This document shows, piece after piece, positions 24,153 to 35,739 of a stretch of DNA of 64,000 nucleotides. Origin of the DNA: Carex sylvatica (Eukaryota; Streptophyta; Magnoliopsida; Poales; Cyperaceae); assembly GCA_964058845.1 (NCBI GenBank), contig CAXKVR010000276.1:62001-126000 (forward strand), given 5' to 3'. Position 1 is the stretch's first letter. Each line of letters opens with the position of its first letter. The position numbers and the translations under genes were made by a program. The notes under the pieces are model-generated. The model was not told the DNA's origin. It made no database searches and worked only from the letters and a program-made list of their open reading frames with translations.

Positions 24153-26662
24153 CCCATCCTATATACTGTAAGATGCATGGTGGATATACAGGCTCCAAAA
24201 ATTTTGACATTAAAACATTGTGTTAAACCTTAAAAGGGAAGGCCCTAGAACGGTCATTTTTTTAATTGAGAGTGCTAATTAATTAAGGGTAAAAATTATA
24301 ATGTATATTATTGCATTAATGATCAATGGATCAATGTCAAAATAAATGAGGCTAGGTCATATATTGCATTGGCCCGAATAAATAAATAAATTAAAATACA
24401 TGTTAAGGTAATTAAATATATTAAATTAAAGATTGAAGTGATAAAATTTGGGTTTTACCAAAAATTTCTAACATAACGAATTTAATAATTAATTAGAAAC
24501 CCACATCCAATAATGCAACTCATGCTTACGTGCCATAAATTTATTGCTTGACTCCTGCTAATTTATAGCTGGAAATACAAAACAGAACAAAATTAAGGTC
24601 AAGATCATCCAGAGTTTTTTACCTTTTGGAAAATGAATGACTTCCGTACGTAACAGAGAGATGAAATCACTTGACACTTAATGTTTGGTTGATTTTAACG
24701 CTACATCTTGAAAAAAAAAAATAGACAATTTTAACTCTCTTTTAATATCTTTCTAACTGCCATATTTTTTTTATTGTAATCAATTGGAACCAAATCCCGA
24801 AATTCCTGCCAACACATGCAGTCCATCCATTCATAATTTAGATGATCAAGATTGAAGTAGGGAGAGTATTTGAATTTTAAGAAGACAAAACTATTATTTT
24901 AATCCTGATTATCCAATATATGAATGTGAATTGGGGAATTCGGTTCCTGTAATTAATATTGCGATCATTCACTAATTATTTAATTTGTATATTTACTAGA
25001 TACTCTTTTCTTCTCTTTTTTTTTTTTTCTGATTTTGCATTGAATTGCACGAAAATTTTGGACCAACTCAGTATTGCACGTCGCAAATACAAATTAGGAA
25101 TTAATGGAGAAAAAAATTAATGAGCTATTGGATGGATTTTTTTGTCAATATGATATTGAGAAACTTCTAGCTTTCTAGGATATTTTATCAATTTTCGTTT
25201 AATGTAAACAATTTATTAGTTTAGCATAATCGATGTAATTTTTTAATTGTACTGTTTGGTTGTATTGTTATTTTTATTTTTTAATCATAAGTTGACTATT
25301 AAATTCATTCATGTAATTTGCATTCAGTGTGTTTTTTTATGATCAGTTCACGTTTAATTTATATAATAAAATCAAGTATTTATGTCATTTTCTTTAGTGA
25401 TTTTTTTGCAAATAAAAATATTAATTGCCCAAATAATATATTTTTTTCGAAATAGATTATCAATATTTTTTTTGGAGCCGGGTAAAATAAATCGATTATA
25501 TACAATGTTGATAGATTTTCATAATATTATAAAATATTTCACTTTTGTATTTTCTTTAAAAATCTCAAGGCTACGATGAAATATTTCACTTCTGTATTAA
25601 GGAAATGAAACCTATAATAATATATGACAAAGACACATTTGTTTAAAGAAATAATTCATAAAAGGTAAAATTGTCTATATATTATAATATTTAGATAATG
25701 TTGTCTTAATAAAAAGATGAGTTGTGTTCCTATCAAATTTAATGCAATATCATTTCAATTCGATTTTCATCAGAGTTTATATATATATATATGCCTCTTC
25801 TATATATGTGCCACATATAATTCATTTCATATATTTCATATATTATTTCAAAAAAAAAATTCATATATAGTCAGAATGCGTGTCGTCTAGTTATAAGTTT
25901 GACAACTTAATTCAATAGTCAATAATGCATGAATCCCAGCCGTAAATAAATGCCAAGTAGTGATATTGTGGAAATTTTGTATTTCCTAATAATAATTATT
26001 GTCTTATATAATTATATAAATGAAAAGTGAATTAATATATATTTCTAATCTATGAATGCAATTATATAATTCCCTATTTAATTTGATCAAACGTTAAATA
26101 TTTTGTGTGCAGTATTTGTAGACAAATTAAAGAGGAAAAAATTTAATAGGAATCCCTTTTTTTATATATATAAGCTTACTAATATGATAAGCGCTACAGT
26201 TTTATTTTTGATTCTCAGGTAGCTAGGTCATTTATACCAAATTCTGATATCACTAGCTTCAATTCTTTGTTCACGAATCCCCAAATTGCATATTGATACC
26301 AAAAACAGAAAAATTACAATTTGTTACACATTGAGGCTAGCTAATTAAAATTGCTTGCGATGCACGTATGAAATTGATGTTTCTAGGCTGTTTAGTCTTA
26401 ATGAAGTAGCTCTATATATAGGTACGGCTAGAAACAAATCATAAATCATTCCCAGCAGAGTCAAGACTAATTATCTTCAAAACTGATAGCATAGCATATA
26501 TAGCGTAGCTAGGTAGCTAGCTTTTTACATTCTTTTATCCCCTGGCTAGTACGCTCTGTCGCTTTTATCACAATATCACCATAGAAATTGCGTGCTCTAT
26601 TAAAGCTTTTTGTGCATTTTGTGGCTGCCAAAAGAGCTGCGTGATATCGTTGGATGTTTAAA
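24153..26662. other. AT-rich intergenic DNA
   Basis: I find no gene, RNA or clear element in this stretch. Short TA and GA runs occur (for example 25781-25792), and the small open frames are expected at this base composition. Confidence 0.5.
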
Positions 26663-27011
26663 ATCACTTACATCGTTTTTGTGACACTCAATTATATCTT
26701 ATGTTTTTAAAGTTTTTAAAGTTCAGACAGTTAATCTAAATCGTTCAATATAATAGATATATTAAAATGTGCTTCCAAGTAAGATTTTACATTATTTTTA
26801 TTTTTTTACTATTTATTAAGTATTGTACAAAATCGTTGTTTTTAGATCATTGAATTTTTGTACTCATCTAAATAAATAGTAAAAAAAAAATTAAATATAC
26901 AATTTGATCTGCAAGCATATTTTTAAAATATCCATCATGTTGAATGGTTTGAATCGACTGTTTGAACTTTAAAAATGTAGAATCCAGTGTCACCAAAAAA
27001 CGATGTAAGTG
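26663..27011. mobile_element. Foldback element with family A core, terminal type 5
   Basis: The arms CACTTACATCGTTTTTGTGA (left) and its near-complement ending CGATGTAAGTG (right) enclose the family A core, including TTTTTACTATTTATTAAG and its complement. The right end abuts a CT run followed by a CA run (27017-27060). The left flank is not a microsatellite. Confidence 0.65.
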
Positions 27012-27018
27012 GATTCCC

Positions 27019-27055
<37 letters not shown>

Positions 27056-27065
27056 TACACATATA

Positions 27066-27418
27066 TAGAGAGAGTGACTAATGTGCATTCGTATGCATAT
27101 GGACCGATATGCATATGGGTCCAAATTTGAAATTTTAAAATCCAAAACGTTGATCCGAACCATTCATCTTGTTCTCCATATTAATATGTTCTTGGAGACC
27201 AAATTTTATATTTTTCTGAATTTTTTTACTATTTATTAAGCCACTTTGAAAATTATTGATCTAACGGTGGCTTAACAAAAACAGTAAAGTCAGCGGCCAC
27301 CGTTGGATCAACAATTTTCAAAGTGGCTTAATAGATAGTAAAAAAATTCAGAAAAATATAAAATTTGGTATCTAATCACATATTAATATGGAGAACAAGA
27401 TGAACAGTTCAGATTGAT
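27066..27418. mobile_element. Family A foldback element, terminal type 1, right end lost
   Basis: It starts GAGAGAGTGACTAATGTG and contains the conserved core, with TTGATCTAACGGTGGC and its complement near the centre. The outer right arm is missing: after GAACAGTTCAGATTGATAAT the sequence changes to CACTA-like sequence (AAACCGATGGCGTT). The element was therefore truncated by a deletion or a later insertion. Confidence 0.7.
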
Positions 27419-27419
27419 A

Positions 27420-27830
27420 ATAAACCGATGGCGTTATGGATAATAAACCGATGGCGTTGATGGACCCCCTCAGTTGCCATCGGTTGAATTTCACAAACTG
27501 TTAGTACTGGGCAGCTCATCTACATTGGTTTGGCTAAACAGATGATGGCACTAAGAGGATTACTTTACCATTTGGCTGTTTCATGATCCGTTCATTTTTG
27601 GGTTGATCAACACTGTCTGGTATCCTTACTGAACCGATGTTGTATTTTTAATTGGCACCTATGATAATTAAATAATTTGAATATTGTTCATGCAGGTACA
27701 TCAATTTAACTATAGATGAACCGTCAGCATAGTTTGATCAATACCAAACCTGTAGTTTTCTTGAATCAATGGGAATGTTCTAATGGATAATATGTACTTA
27801 CTGTTGGTACCTAGAGTTAATTAATTGTTA
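27420..27830. mobile_element. CACTA-like subterminal fragment
   Basis: AAACCGATGGCGTT occurs twice in 35 bp, followed by TTGCCATCGGTTGAA and TGAACCGATG. The same GATGGCG/CCATCGG vocabulary marks the sequence next to the CACTA terminus at 36002 and fragments at 30.6, 31.4, 40.0 and 42.2 kb. There is no coding region. Assignment is by shared motifs only. Confidence 0.4.
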
Positions 27831-28226
27831 ACTATATATATATATATTGACCAAAAAGTAAAAAACTTCTTCTCCGTTCATTCAAGCACTGATGGTTATG
27901 TGTATCGTGTTATTAATTTAATTTAGATATATGGTGCAATTATAAATAATGAGAAAATTATTTAATATTATGTACATGATATGCCAACTCAATAGAAAAT
28001 TAACTAAATATTAACTTGCTCCTAATTATTAATATATTTTATGTTGTAATCATTAACAAACCAATAATAATACTTGAACATTAATTGCTATAATTCAGAT
28101 TCATCATTCAACATTAATTGCTATAATTTTAAAAATACTTGGATATATATCTATATATACATGTACCTATCCAAACTTCAAGCAAATAGTAATTGTACAT
28201 AACATTCATGAACATATATATATATA

Positions 28227-28674
28227 GAGAGAGAGTGACTAATATGCATTTGTTTGCATATGAGCCGAAATACATACGGTCCAAATTTGGAATTTCAAAA
28301 TCCAAAAAATCAATCTGAACCGTTCATCTTATTCTCCATATTAATATGTGCTTGGAGACCAAATTTTATATTTTTCTGAATTTTTTTACTATTTATTAAG
28401 TCACTTTGAAAATTGTTGATCCAACGGTGTCTTAACAAAACAGTAAAATCCGCAACCACTATTGGATCAGCAATTTTCAAAGTGACTTAATAAATAGTAA
28501 AAAAAAATTCAAAAAAATATAAAATTTGGTCTCCAAGCACATATTAATATGGAGAACAAGATGAACGGTTCAAATCGACTTTTTGGATTTTGAAATTTCA
28601 AATTTGGACCGTATGTATTTCGGCCCATATGCATACGAATGCATATTAGTCACACACACTCTCTCCCTCTCTCT
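28227..28674. mobile_element. Family A foldback element, terminal type 1
   Basis: The ends are GAGAGAGAGTGACTAATATG and the complement ending ATTAGTCACACACACTCTC. It sits between (TA)n on the left and (CT)n(TA)n on the right. The arms carry CCGAAATACATACGGTCC and the core CTTGGAGACCAAATTTTATA with complements. The centre is a hairpin built on CACTTTGAAAATTGTTGATC. Confidence 0.85.
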
Positions 28675-28682
28675 ATATATAT

Positions 28683-29080
28683 AGAGTGACTAATGTGCAT
28701 TCGAATGTATATGGGCCGAAATACATACGGTCCAAATTTGACTTTTCAAAATCGAAACGATCAATCCGAACCGTTCATCTTGTTCTCCATATTAATATGT
28801 GCTTGGAGACCAAATTTTATATTTTTCTGATTTTTTTACTATTTATTAAGTATTTTACAAAATTGTTGATCTAACGGTGGCTGCTGATTAAAATACTTAA
28901 TAAATAGTAAAAAAAATTAGAAAAATGTAAAATTTGGTCTCCAAGCACATATTAATATGGAGAACAAGATGAACGGTTCAGATCGACCGTTTGAATTTTG
29001 AAAAGTCAAATTTAGACCGTATGTATTTCGGCCCATATACATTCGAATGCACATTAGTCAGTCTCTCTCTCTCTCTCTCT
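28683..29080. mobile_element. Family A foldback element, terminal type 1, adjacent copy
   Basis: This copy lies directly beside the previous one, separated only by a short TA run. It starts AGAGTGACTAATGTGCATTC and ends with the complement plus a CT run. Its centre is shorter, with TATTTTACAAAATTGTTGAT in place of the CACTTTGAAAATTG version. A longer GA/TA tract follows to 29107. Confidence 0.85.
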
Positions 29081-29330
29081 ATATATATAGAGAGAGAGAG
29101 AGAGAGACTGAAAATATTTAATGTTCATGCATGCAACATATATTCATGCATGCATATCAAAAATACAACACCCATGCACAAATTAAATTCATGTACATGG
29201 AACATGTGTAATCCATACAAAACATATTAAATCCTGAACATATCTAGCTAGCTACCTAGTATAACAGCAAGCTTTTTTTGACATGTACAGTGCCGAGTCC
29301 TGCACATTCGAACTGTACAACTCTCAAATC

Positions 29331-29990
29331 CTACTCACTATAAGTATCATTTCCTCTGTCTTGCATCTTATATGGATGATCGTAATAACCATTCATTACA
29401 CGATAGTTCCTAAAATTTTCTAATTCTCCTGTACCAAGCATCAGATGTCGCATTACTCGCCACACCATTGAATCAAACCTCCAGTACTTGACCTCTACCA
29501 TCTCCAGATTTATTCTTGGAGATGCTTGAACCCTCCTTGGGATTGTTGCTAGAAAATATACAACTCTATCCTCAAGTGACAGTGTTGCCTCACAATACTA
29601 CAATAAATTAATAATTAATGAATAGATAAGTAGATCTTAATTTACTTTAACTTACAGCAATTAATTAATGCATGGAATTGGAGCTATATATTATACAAGT
29701 TGGAAAAATATACATGTACTTACACAATTCTCATGTTGTACTATTGTGAGCTTTGTCAAGTTTGAACAGCTCTTTATAATCCAAGTTTTCATTTGTAAAA
29801 AAGAATACGTACAAATAAAAACAGTGAAAACCTTCAAGTTATGAAATTATGGGAGTCTTGTAGGCAAAACTGTTGTTGGCAATTCCTATACACACACACA
29901 CACATGTAATTAGGAATGATAATATACAAACACGAGTCATAACAATTAATTGAACTATATATAAATTCAATTCAGGATACCCTACATGCA

Positions 29991-30040
<50 letters not shown>

Positions 30041-30545
30041 TGCAATTAATTAGCACACCGATTAATATGAATATGCAATTGATTGGGGCCTTCTAACTAT
30101 GTGCGTCAATCATATAAAATTACACCAGTTCATACACATGTAATTAATTCAGGACCTTCAAATTATCTAGCTATGTGGATCAAGCATGAAATTAATTCAG
30201 GGCCTTCGAATTATGTGGGTCAATCATTAGAGATGCGCGTCAATTAGAGAAATTATTTAATTATACCAGGCACGCGCACTTGAGATGAAACTCCAGAGTA
30301 TGAACATCTGTGAGCTTCTCGAGTAAAGCATTGATGCCCGCCATGGAAGATTGGGCTTGAGAATCCCTGGCATTGATGTTGAGGACGGCTAAAGATGTCC
30401 ACAGGTTGTTCCACCTCTTAGAAAGTACGCATGTGCGCACTGCCTCTTGGGTGGCCAGTAGCCCTAAGATTATGACAAGTACTGGGTCGGACAAATTACT
30501 AATATAGTGTGGCTTATGGCTTGCAGTGGAAGACGAACCGATCAA
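29331..30545 (-). pseudogene. F-box/LRR-type gene, degenerate
   Basis: The - strand reads an F-box N-terminus (ISNLSDPVLVIILGLL, then AVRTCVLSKRWNNLWTSL), typical of plant F-box/LRR or F-box/FBD proteins acting as SCF ubiquitin-ligase adaptors. In-frame exons can be laid out as 30267-30545, 29724-29885 and 29331-29597. Exon 2 encodes LRR-like sequence (FHNLK... IIKSCSNLTKLTI). Two faults are seen. No ATG precedes the F-box: the position expected for Met is TTG, with an in-frame TAG seven codons upstream. Exon 2 has an in-frame TAA where the family would have a sense codon (LP*FHNLK). CACTA-like sequence (CCATCGGTTGAACTG) begins about 50 bp upstream, so the 5' end may have been lost to an insertion. 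An unrecognised upstream exon could rescue the start but not the TAA. Confidence 0.7.
29995..30037. repeat. (TA)n microsatellite
   Basis: About 21 TA units lie between two TGCATG-type sequences in the first intron of the F-box pseudogene. Confidence 0.95.
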
Positions 30546-30559
30546 CGTCTCGAAACTGA

Positions 30560-31560
30560 GGAACTACATTAAATTTATTCAATTGCCTAAACACCATCGG
30601 TTGAACTGTTGGTATTAAAGTTGAACTGGGCCCCCAAAGTCTTACAAATTTTGAGCTGTGAATTTAACGCTAGGATCTTCAATTATGTGACATAATATTT
30701 TTGATCGCTCAAATCTGACGGTAGGATACAAATTGAAACTGTGTTTTACTTTAGAGCATGTTTATTCAAAACTTTTGATTAAAATATTGAAATAAATGAG
30801 ACACAAGATACATACATGTATCTGATGAAATTGAAAACATGTTCATTTTTAATCATATTCGATCAATTTAATTTTAACTTGTTAAATTTATCACTTAAAT
30901 TGTAAGAAAACTATTACAAAATGTTAAGTAAGCAAACTACTGCATATAATATTTGATCATTTAAATTTTAACACGTAAAAACTTTAATAACATGTTAAAT
31001 ATGGAAACAAACATGCCTCTATTTTCACATGTTTAAATTAATTTAATAACATTTTAAATTATTTAAATTTCAATCATTTAAATTTTCATATGTTTAAATT
31101 ATAGTAATTTAAATTAATCATAATGATTTAAATTTTAATATAGCCTCTTAATTATGGTGTAGGGTTTATGATTACTAACAGAACCCAAATTTTCCTCCAG
31201 TTAGCGCCAAACTTTTTATTGGAACCTCATCATTTTCCTAAAGTAACGCAAATTATATAATTAAACTTGACCAACAGATTTGAAGTAGCACGAATATTGA
31301 TATGAATCATTGCATATCGGACGGTCCAACCGAAAACAGAAAGTTGGTCATACTATAGGCCCAACTCCGTAGTGAAGCCTTTCCACACAGTAGGGCACGA
31401 TGCGTCTCCCAAGATTTCAATATGGCCATCGTTTGCGCCGATGAAATTAAGTTATACTAACGGTTAGGATAAGGAGCCGATGGCTATTTCAAAATTTATT
31501 TCACATGCTTGATCAGGACCGTATATAGCTAGGTGCGTCATTTGAACTTTCAAATATTGA
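30560..31560. other. AT-rich DNA with scattered CACTA-like motifs
   Basis: Short motifs such as ACACCATCGGTTGAACTG (about 30591) and CCATCGTTTGCGCCGATG (about 31427) resemble the subterminal sequence of the CACTA element ending at 36002. Between them are runs built on ATTTAAATT. No coding sequence or terminus is seen. Confidence 0.3.
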
Positions 31561-31789
31561 TCGAGATATCACTCCAAATCAGTTTTCTCCCCAGTGAGAA
31601 CTCAAAAAGGATCCAAATCTAGGTTTTCTCTTTGTCTCACTCACATCTAGGCGGCCACCCTTCCTTACTCTGTCACTGAGGTTAAGGTTGCTCCCTCTCA
31701 CTCTATATATATTTTCTAGGTTTTTGATGTGAGGTTACAATAGTTTGTAGTGTTGTTTCACACTTACAAGAACTTATTTGGATTTTTTT

Positions 31790-32292
31790 TTGCCGACAGC
31801 CATGTCGGCACCTGGCACTGGAGACGAACAACTAGGGGTGTAAACGATCGGATACGGATATCGATATTGATAGTCTCAGATACGGATACAGATCGGATAT
31901 TAAATGTCACAGATACAGATATTTTTCATAATTAGCTTGTTAGTTACAAAACATCTATTATATTATTAAAATATTAGTCACTAATTATGTCATAGTGTTA
32001 TATTGTTCATCAAAATATATATCTATATGCAATTTAATAAATTATTCGTACAATATGTAATTTAATAAATCAATTTAAGAACATATATCACATTTGTTGT
32101 GATTTAAAAGTGTAAATGGTCGGATACGGATACAGATTGGATAATTTAAGTACTTTTCTGGATTCAGACTCGGACGAAATCGGATATTATCTGATCCGTT
32201 TACACCCCTACGAATAACCTAATCACTCTCCAGAACATGAAACAACCCCTTCGAGAAAAAGTAGACGAAATGGAAAAGTGTAATACCGTCTG
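31790..32292 (+). pseudogene. Possible CACTA-type transposon ORF start, split by a MITE
   Basis: An ATG at about 31801 reads MSAPGTGDEQ up to the left junction of the hAT MITE. After the MITE, allowing for the duplicated 8 bp, the frame continues with a basic stretch (PSRKSRRNGK). Polar, Lys/Arg-rich N-termini of this kind occur in plant CACTA proteins, and a CACTA right end lies downstream at 36002. The match is by general character rather than a diagnostic domain. The frame soon meets a stop. Confidence 0.3.
31833..32210. mobile_element. hAT-type MITE with 8-bp target-site duplication
   Basis: Ends TAGGGGTGTAAACG and CGTTTACACCCCTA are inverted repeats. Flanking 8-mers CGAACAAC (31825-31832) and CGAATAAC (32211-32218) differ by one base, as expected for a hAT insertion. 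Subterminal GGATACGGATA-type motifs are repeated on both sides. There is no transposase, and the length is 378 bp. Confidence 0.9.
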
Positions 32293-32469
32293 GCAAGGAG
32301 TTGACAAAAATTCATCGTTACTAGCCACGACAAGGGTTGCATATCGCGTGTCATCAAAATAAAATTTCCTACACTAGAAACTTTTATTCACTAATACACT
32401 ATAATATGTGTGCTCTATTAGCTAGGGTTTTTGGTAAATTTTTTTGGGATTTAATTATTCTGTAGAGGG

Positions 32470-32716
32470 ATAGTATTTTACTATTTAATAGAACTATTGT
32501 TTTTTAGTGATCCAGAATTACCTAAAAGTAGTAGTTTTTTAAAATACTTAATAAATAGTAAAAAAATCATAAAAATGTAAAATTTGATCTTCAAGCATAT
32601 TTTAATAAAGATTACATGTTGAATGATTTGGATTGACTGTTTGGACTTTAAATATCGCAAAACTAAGTTGTGATAAGATGTTGTAGCACTTAAATGTTGT
32701 AAATGGATCCCTCCTC
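32470..32716. mobile_element. Degenerate family A-like foldback element
   Basis: It keeps TAGTATTTTACTATTTAATA on the left and AATACTTAATAAATAGTAAA plus a diverged AAATTTGATCTTCAAGCATA on the right. The termini are eroded, and the right end TTGTAAATGGATCCCTCC resembles the 26.66-kb element end. A TA run follows at 32733-32750. Confidence 0.55.
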
Positions 32717-32819
32717 TATTATGTAACATGAAATATATATATATATATATACGCAAGTAATACTTTGCCTTACTGGAATATATATTGTTTCAATATTTCC
32801 ATCAATTCAAGAGATCATG

Positions 32820-33545
32820 CAGCTGTAAAGTCGAAATTAGCAAAGTCAAAAGTAGCTCAGTCAAAAGCAGCAAGTCAACATCCCTTGGACTTGATTAAGG
32901 TAAGTCCATGTTACCTTACAATTCAACTAATTCTTATTTGATTCAATGGACTTCTGGTTTAATTAAATACTTTTTGCTTCATTACATCTGCATGCAGGAG
33001 ATTAGGAGATGCATTGTCAGCATAAACTATGGTCAAGGACCAGTCTTGTTGCAAAATGGCTTGTTTTTCTCTCACTGAGGGTCAATCATGATCTGGTGAT
33101 GCGCTCCTACTAGGGTATATGCAGGTGCTTATCAAAAGCATAACTAGCGTAACTGAAAAGTATAGCACCTTACCTCTACCTATACCAGTTGTAGGCATGG
33201 TTTTCCTCCAGGATGCCGTCGGAGTTGAAATCTAATGGCCTAAGTTGGGGATCAGTCTTGTAGAGATCAAATTAATAAATTATTTACTAAATATTCTCAT
33301 TAATATGATCACACTTTTTATTTGTTTAACCATGTACGTAATCAGTTCTTATAGGAATGGATCGTAGGTGCCGATGGACAACGATTACCACTGGTCACCG
33401 TGGAAGTGTTAGAACAGCTTGGAGATGCATTTAAAAAGCTCCATGAGGAATATCTTCGAAACCCCCCCCCCTATCAAATGGAGATAGTTGGATATTCCAT
33501 ATCATGCAAGAGCAAACTAGGATTGAGGGCTTCCTAGTCTCATTG
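32820..33545 (+). other. Exon-like blocks of unknown origin
   Basis: Two or three stretches look like exons with good splice signals. One ends CTTGATTAAG/GTAAGT near 32901, one follows TGCATGCAG at about 32998 (encoding EIRRCIVSINYGQGPVLLQ), and one follows TTATAG at about 33354 (encoding EWIVGADGQRLPLVTVEVLE). I do not recognise the protein. The position inside CACTA-like material suggests a transposon gene or a captured host gene. Stops follow soon after each block, so the unit is not functional. Confidence 0.3.
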
Positions 33546-33829
33546 GAATTTAGGAAACTGAGGGATTTCATGACTTGGCGGCCGCTGGACTTATCTATTA
33601 TCCAATTCTATTCGCTGTTAGTCTTTATTTTTATCTAAACAGATTAATTCTCTTCACAATTAATGGTTGTGTTTTAAAAGATCCATTTGGTATGTCCTGG
33701 GGGTTCTCTTAATTTGTTGCAACATAACAGATGTGTTAATGAGTGATGATACTTGGTTAATTTAGTGTTGTACTGTTCTGCATGTTATTTATATTCAATT
33801 TGGTGATATATATGTAGATCTAGAGAGAG

Positions 33830-33833
<4 letters not shown>

Positions 33834-33863
<30 letters not shown>
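33834..33863. repeat. (TA)n microsatellite
   Basis: About 15 TA units directly abut the left end of the foldback element at 33864. Confidence 0.95.
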
Positions 33864-33866
<3 letters not shown>

Positions 33867-34267
33867 ACCGGCTAATTTGCTGCTGGCAGCATTTCTGCCC
33901 GAGGTGCTGCCGGCTATTTTTTTATTTTGTGATGTCCAAACAACAAATCCAAACCGTTAGATGTTTAATCCATATTATAATCTACTTGGAGACCAAATTT
34001 TACATTTTTTTGAATTTTTTTACTATTTATTAAGCTGGTTTGAAAACTGCTGATTTCAATGCTGCAGAAATTTACTGAAATCAGTAGTTTTCAAACCAGC
34101 TTAATAAATAGTAAAAAAATTCAAAAAAATATAAAATTTGGTCTCCAAGTAGATTATAATATGGATTAAACATCTAACGGTTTGGATTTGTTGTTTGGAT
34201 ATCACAAAATAAAAAAACGGTCGGCAGCACCTCTGGCAGAAATGCTGCCAGCAGCAAATTAGCCGTT

Positions 34268-34270
<3 letters not shown>
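33864..34270. mobile_element. Foldback element with family A core, terminal type 3
   Basis: The ends are GGGACCGGCTAATTTGCTGC and the near-complement ending AGCCGTTCCC, with TA runs on both sides. The arms share GCTGGCAGCATTTCTGCC. The core AGACCAAATTTTACATTTTT and TTTACTATTTATTAAG is the same as in the type 1 elements, although the terminal 90 bp are unrelated. Confidence 0.85.
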
Positions 34271-34302
<32 letters not shown>

Positions 34303-34305
<3 letters not shown>

Positions 34306-34717
34306 GTAGAACTAGGGTGCTCTTAAGCTCACCAAAGTGTTTAATGAGCTTAACTTCAAAATCCATCAAATCGGTTTCAAATAACGAATCCGAACCGTTG
34401 AAATCCACCTATCTTATGAGTGATGCGTCTACATGTGAAAATTTTAAACATTCAGATTAATTTAGTATAAAGTCAATCGGTCAAAATTAGAAGGTTAATA
34501 AATTAATTTTAGTGCATTCATTTTTTTAATATTTTTTGAACGCTTGACTTTATACAAAATTAATCTGAATGTTTAAAATTTTCACATGTAAACGCATCAC
34601 TCATAAGATAGGTGGATTTCAACGGTTCGGATTCGTTATTTGAAACCGATTTGATGGATTTTGAAGTTAAGCTCATCAAACACTTTGGTAAGCTTAAGAG
34701 CACCCTAGTTCTACTCT
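34303..34717. mobile_element. Mutator-like foldback element, family B, copy 2
   Basis: The ends are GAGTAGAACTAGGGTGCTCT and its complement. The arms share CCGAACCGTTGAAATCCA and ATGAGTGATGCGTCTACATG with copy 1 at 6249, and the arms pair over about 180 bp. TA runs flank both sides. Confidence 0.85.
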
Positions 34718-34746
34718 ATAATATATATATATATATATATATATAG

Positions 34747-35194
34747 ATAGAGAGAGAGAGAGTGACTAATATGCATTCGTATGTATATGGGCCGAAATAC
34801 ATACGGTCCAAATTTGAAATTTCAAAATCTAAAAAGTCAATCTGAATCGTTCATCTTGTTCTCCATATTAATATGTGTTTGAAGACGAAATTTACATTTT
34901 TCTGAATTTTTTTACTATTTATTAAGCCACTTTGAAAATTATTGATAAAACGGTGGCTGCTGATTTTAATATTTTGTTAAGCCACCGTTTGATCAATAAT
35001 TTTTAAAGTGGCTTAATAAATAGTAAAAAAATTCAGAAAAATATAAAATTTGGTATCCAAACACATATTAATATGGCGAACAAGATAAACGGTTCAGATC
35101 GACTTTTTGGATTATCAAATTTCAAATTTGGATCGTATGTATTTCGGCTCATATGCATACGAATGCATATCAGTCACTCTCTCTCTCTCTCCCT
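34747..35194. mobile_element. Family A foldback element, terminal type 1
   Basis: It starts in a GA run leading to GTGACTAATATGCATTCG and ends in the complement plus a CT run. It contains the full core and a central CCACTTTGAAAATTATTGAT hairpin. It is separated from its neighbours only by TA/GA microsatellites. Confidence 0.85.
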
Positions 35195-35214
35195 ATATAT
35201 ATATATATATATAT

Positions 35215-35620
35215 GAGACGGGCTACAGTATATTGTAATGTATAACCTTCTTTGTACATTGCACTACAAATCACGTGATTCAAAGTCCAAATAATCGATC
35301 CAAATAGTTCATCTTATTGTCCATATTAATATGTGTTTGGAGACCAAATTTTATATTTTTTAGAATTGTTTTACTATTTTTTTAGATTTATTGAAAATTG
35401 TTGTTTTTTTATGGTCCAGATTTGTCTGAAAACAACGATTTTTAATAAATCTAAAAAAAATAATAAAAAAAAGTAAAAAATTTCCAAAAAATGTAAAATT
35501 TGGTCTCCAAACACATATTAATATGGACAACAAGATGAATGATTTGGATCGGTTATTTGGACTTTGAATCACGTGATTTATAATGCAATGTACAAATAAA
35601 TTGCAATGCACCATAACACA

Positions 35621-35623
<3 letters not shown>
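35215..35623. mobile_element. Foldback element with family A core, terminal type 2
   Basis: The left end GAGACGGGCTACAGTATATT and right end AATGCACCATAACACATCT pair imperfectly. The core with AGACCAAATTTTATATTTTT is retained. It resembles the element at 63366-63794 in its termini. TA runs lie on both sides (35199-35213 and 35624-35660). Confidence 0.8.
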
Positions 35624-35664
<41 letters not shown>

Positions 35665-35739
35665 TATATATAAATGGAGGCTTGCCCTAATACAGGCATA
35701 TATAATTAAATATATAAAAAGAAATCACCAACTGTCCAG

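Noticed and set aside
28191..29107. CRISPR-like array because of regularly repeated segments
   Set aside because: The repeats are large inverted arms of adjacent foldback elements, not short direct repeats with unique spacers, and the DNA is plant nuclear.
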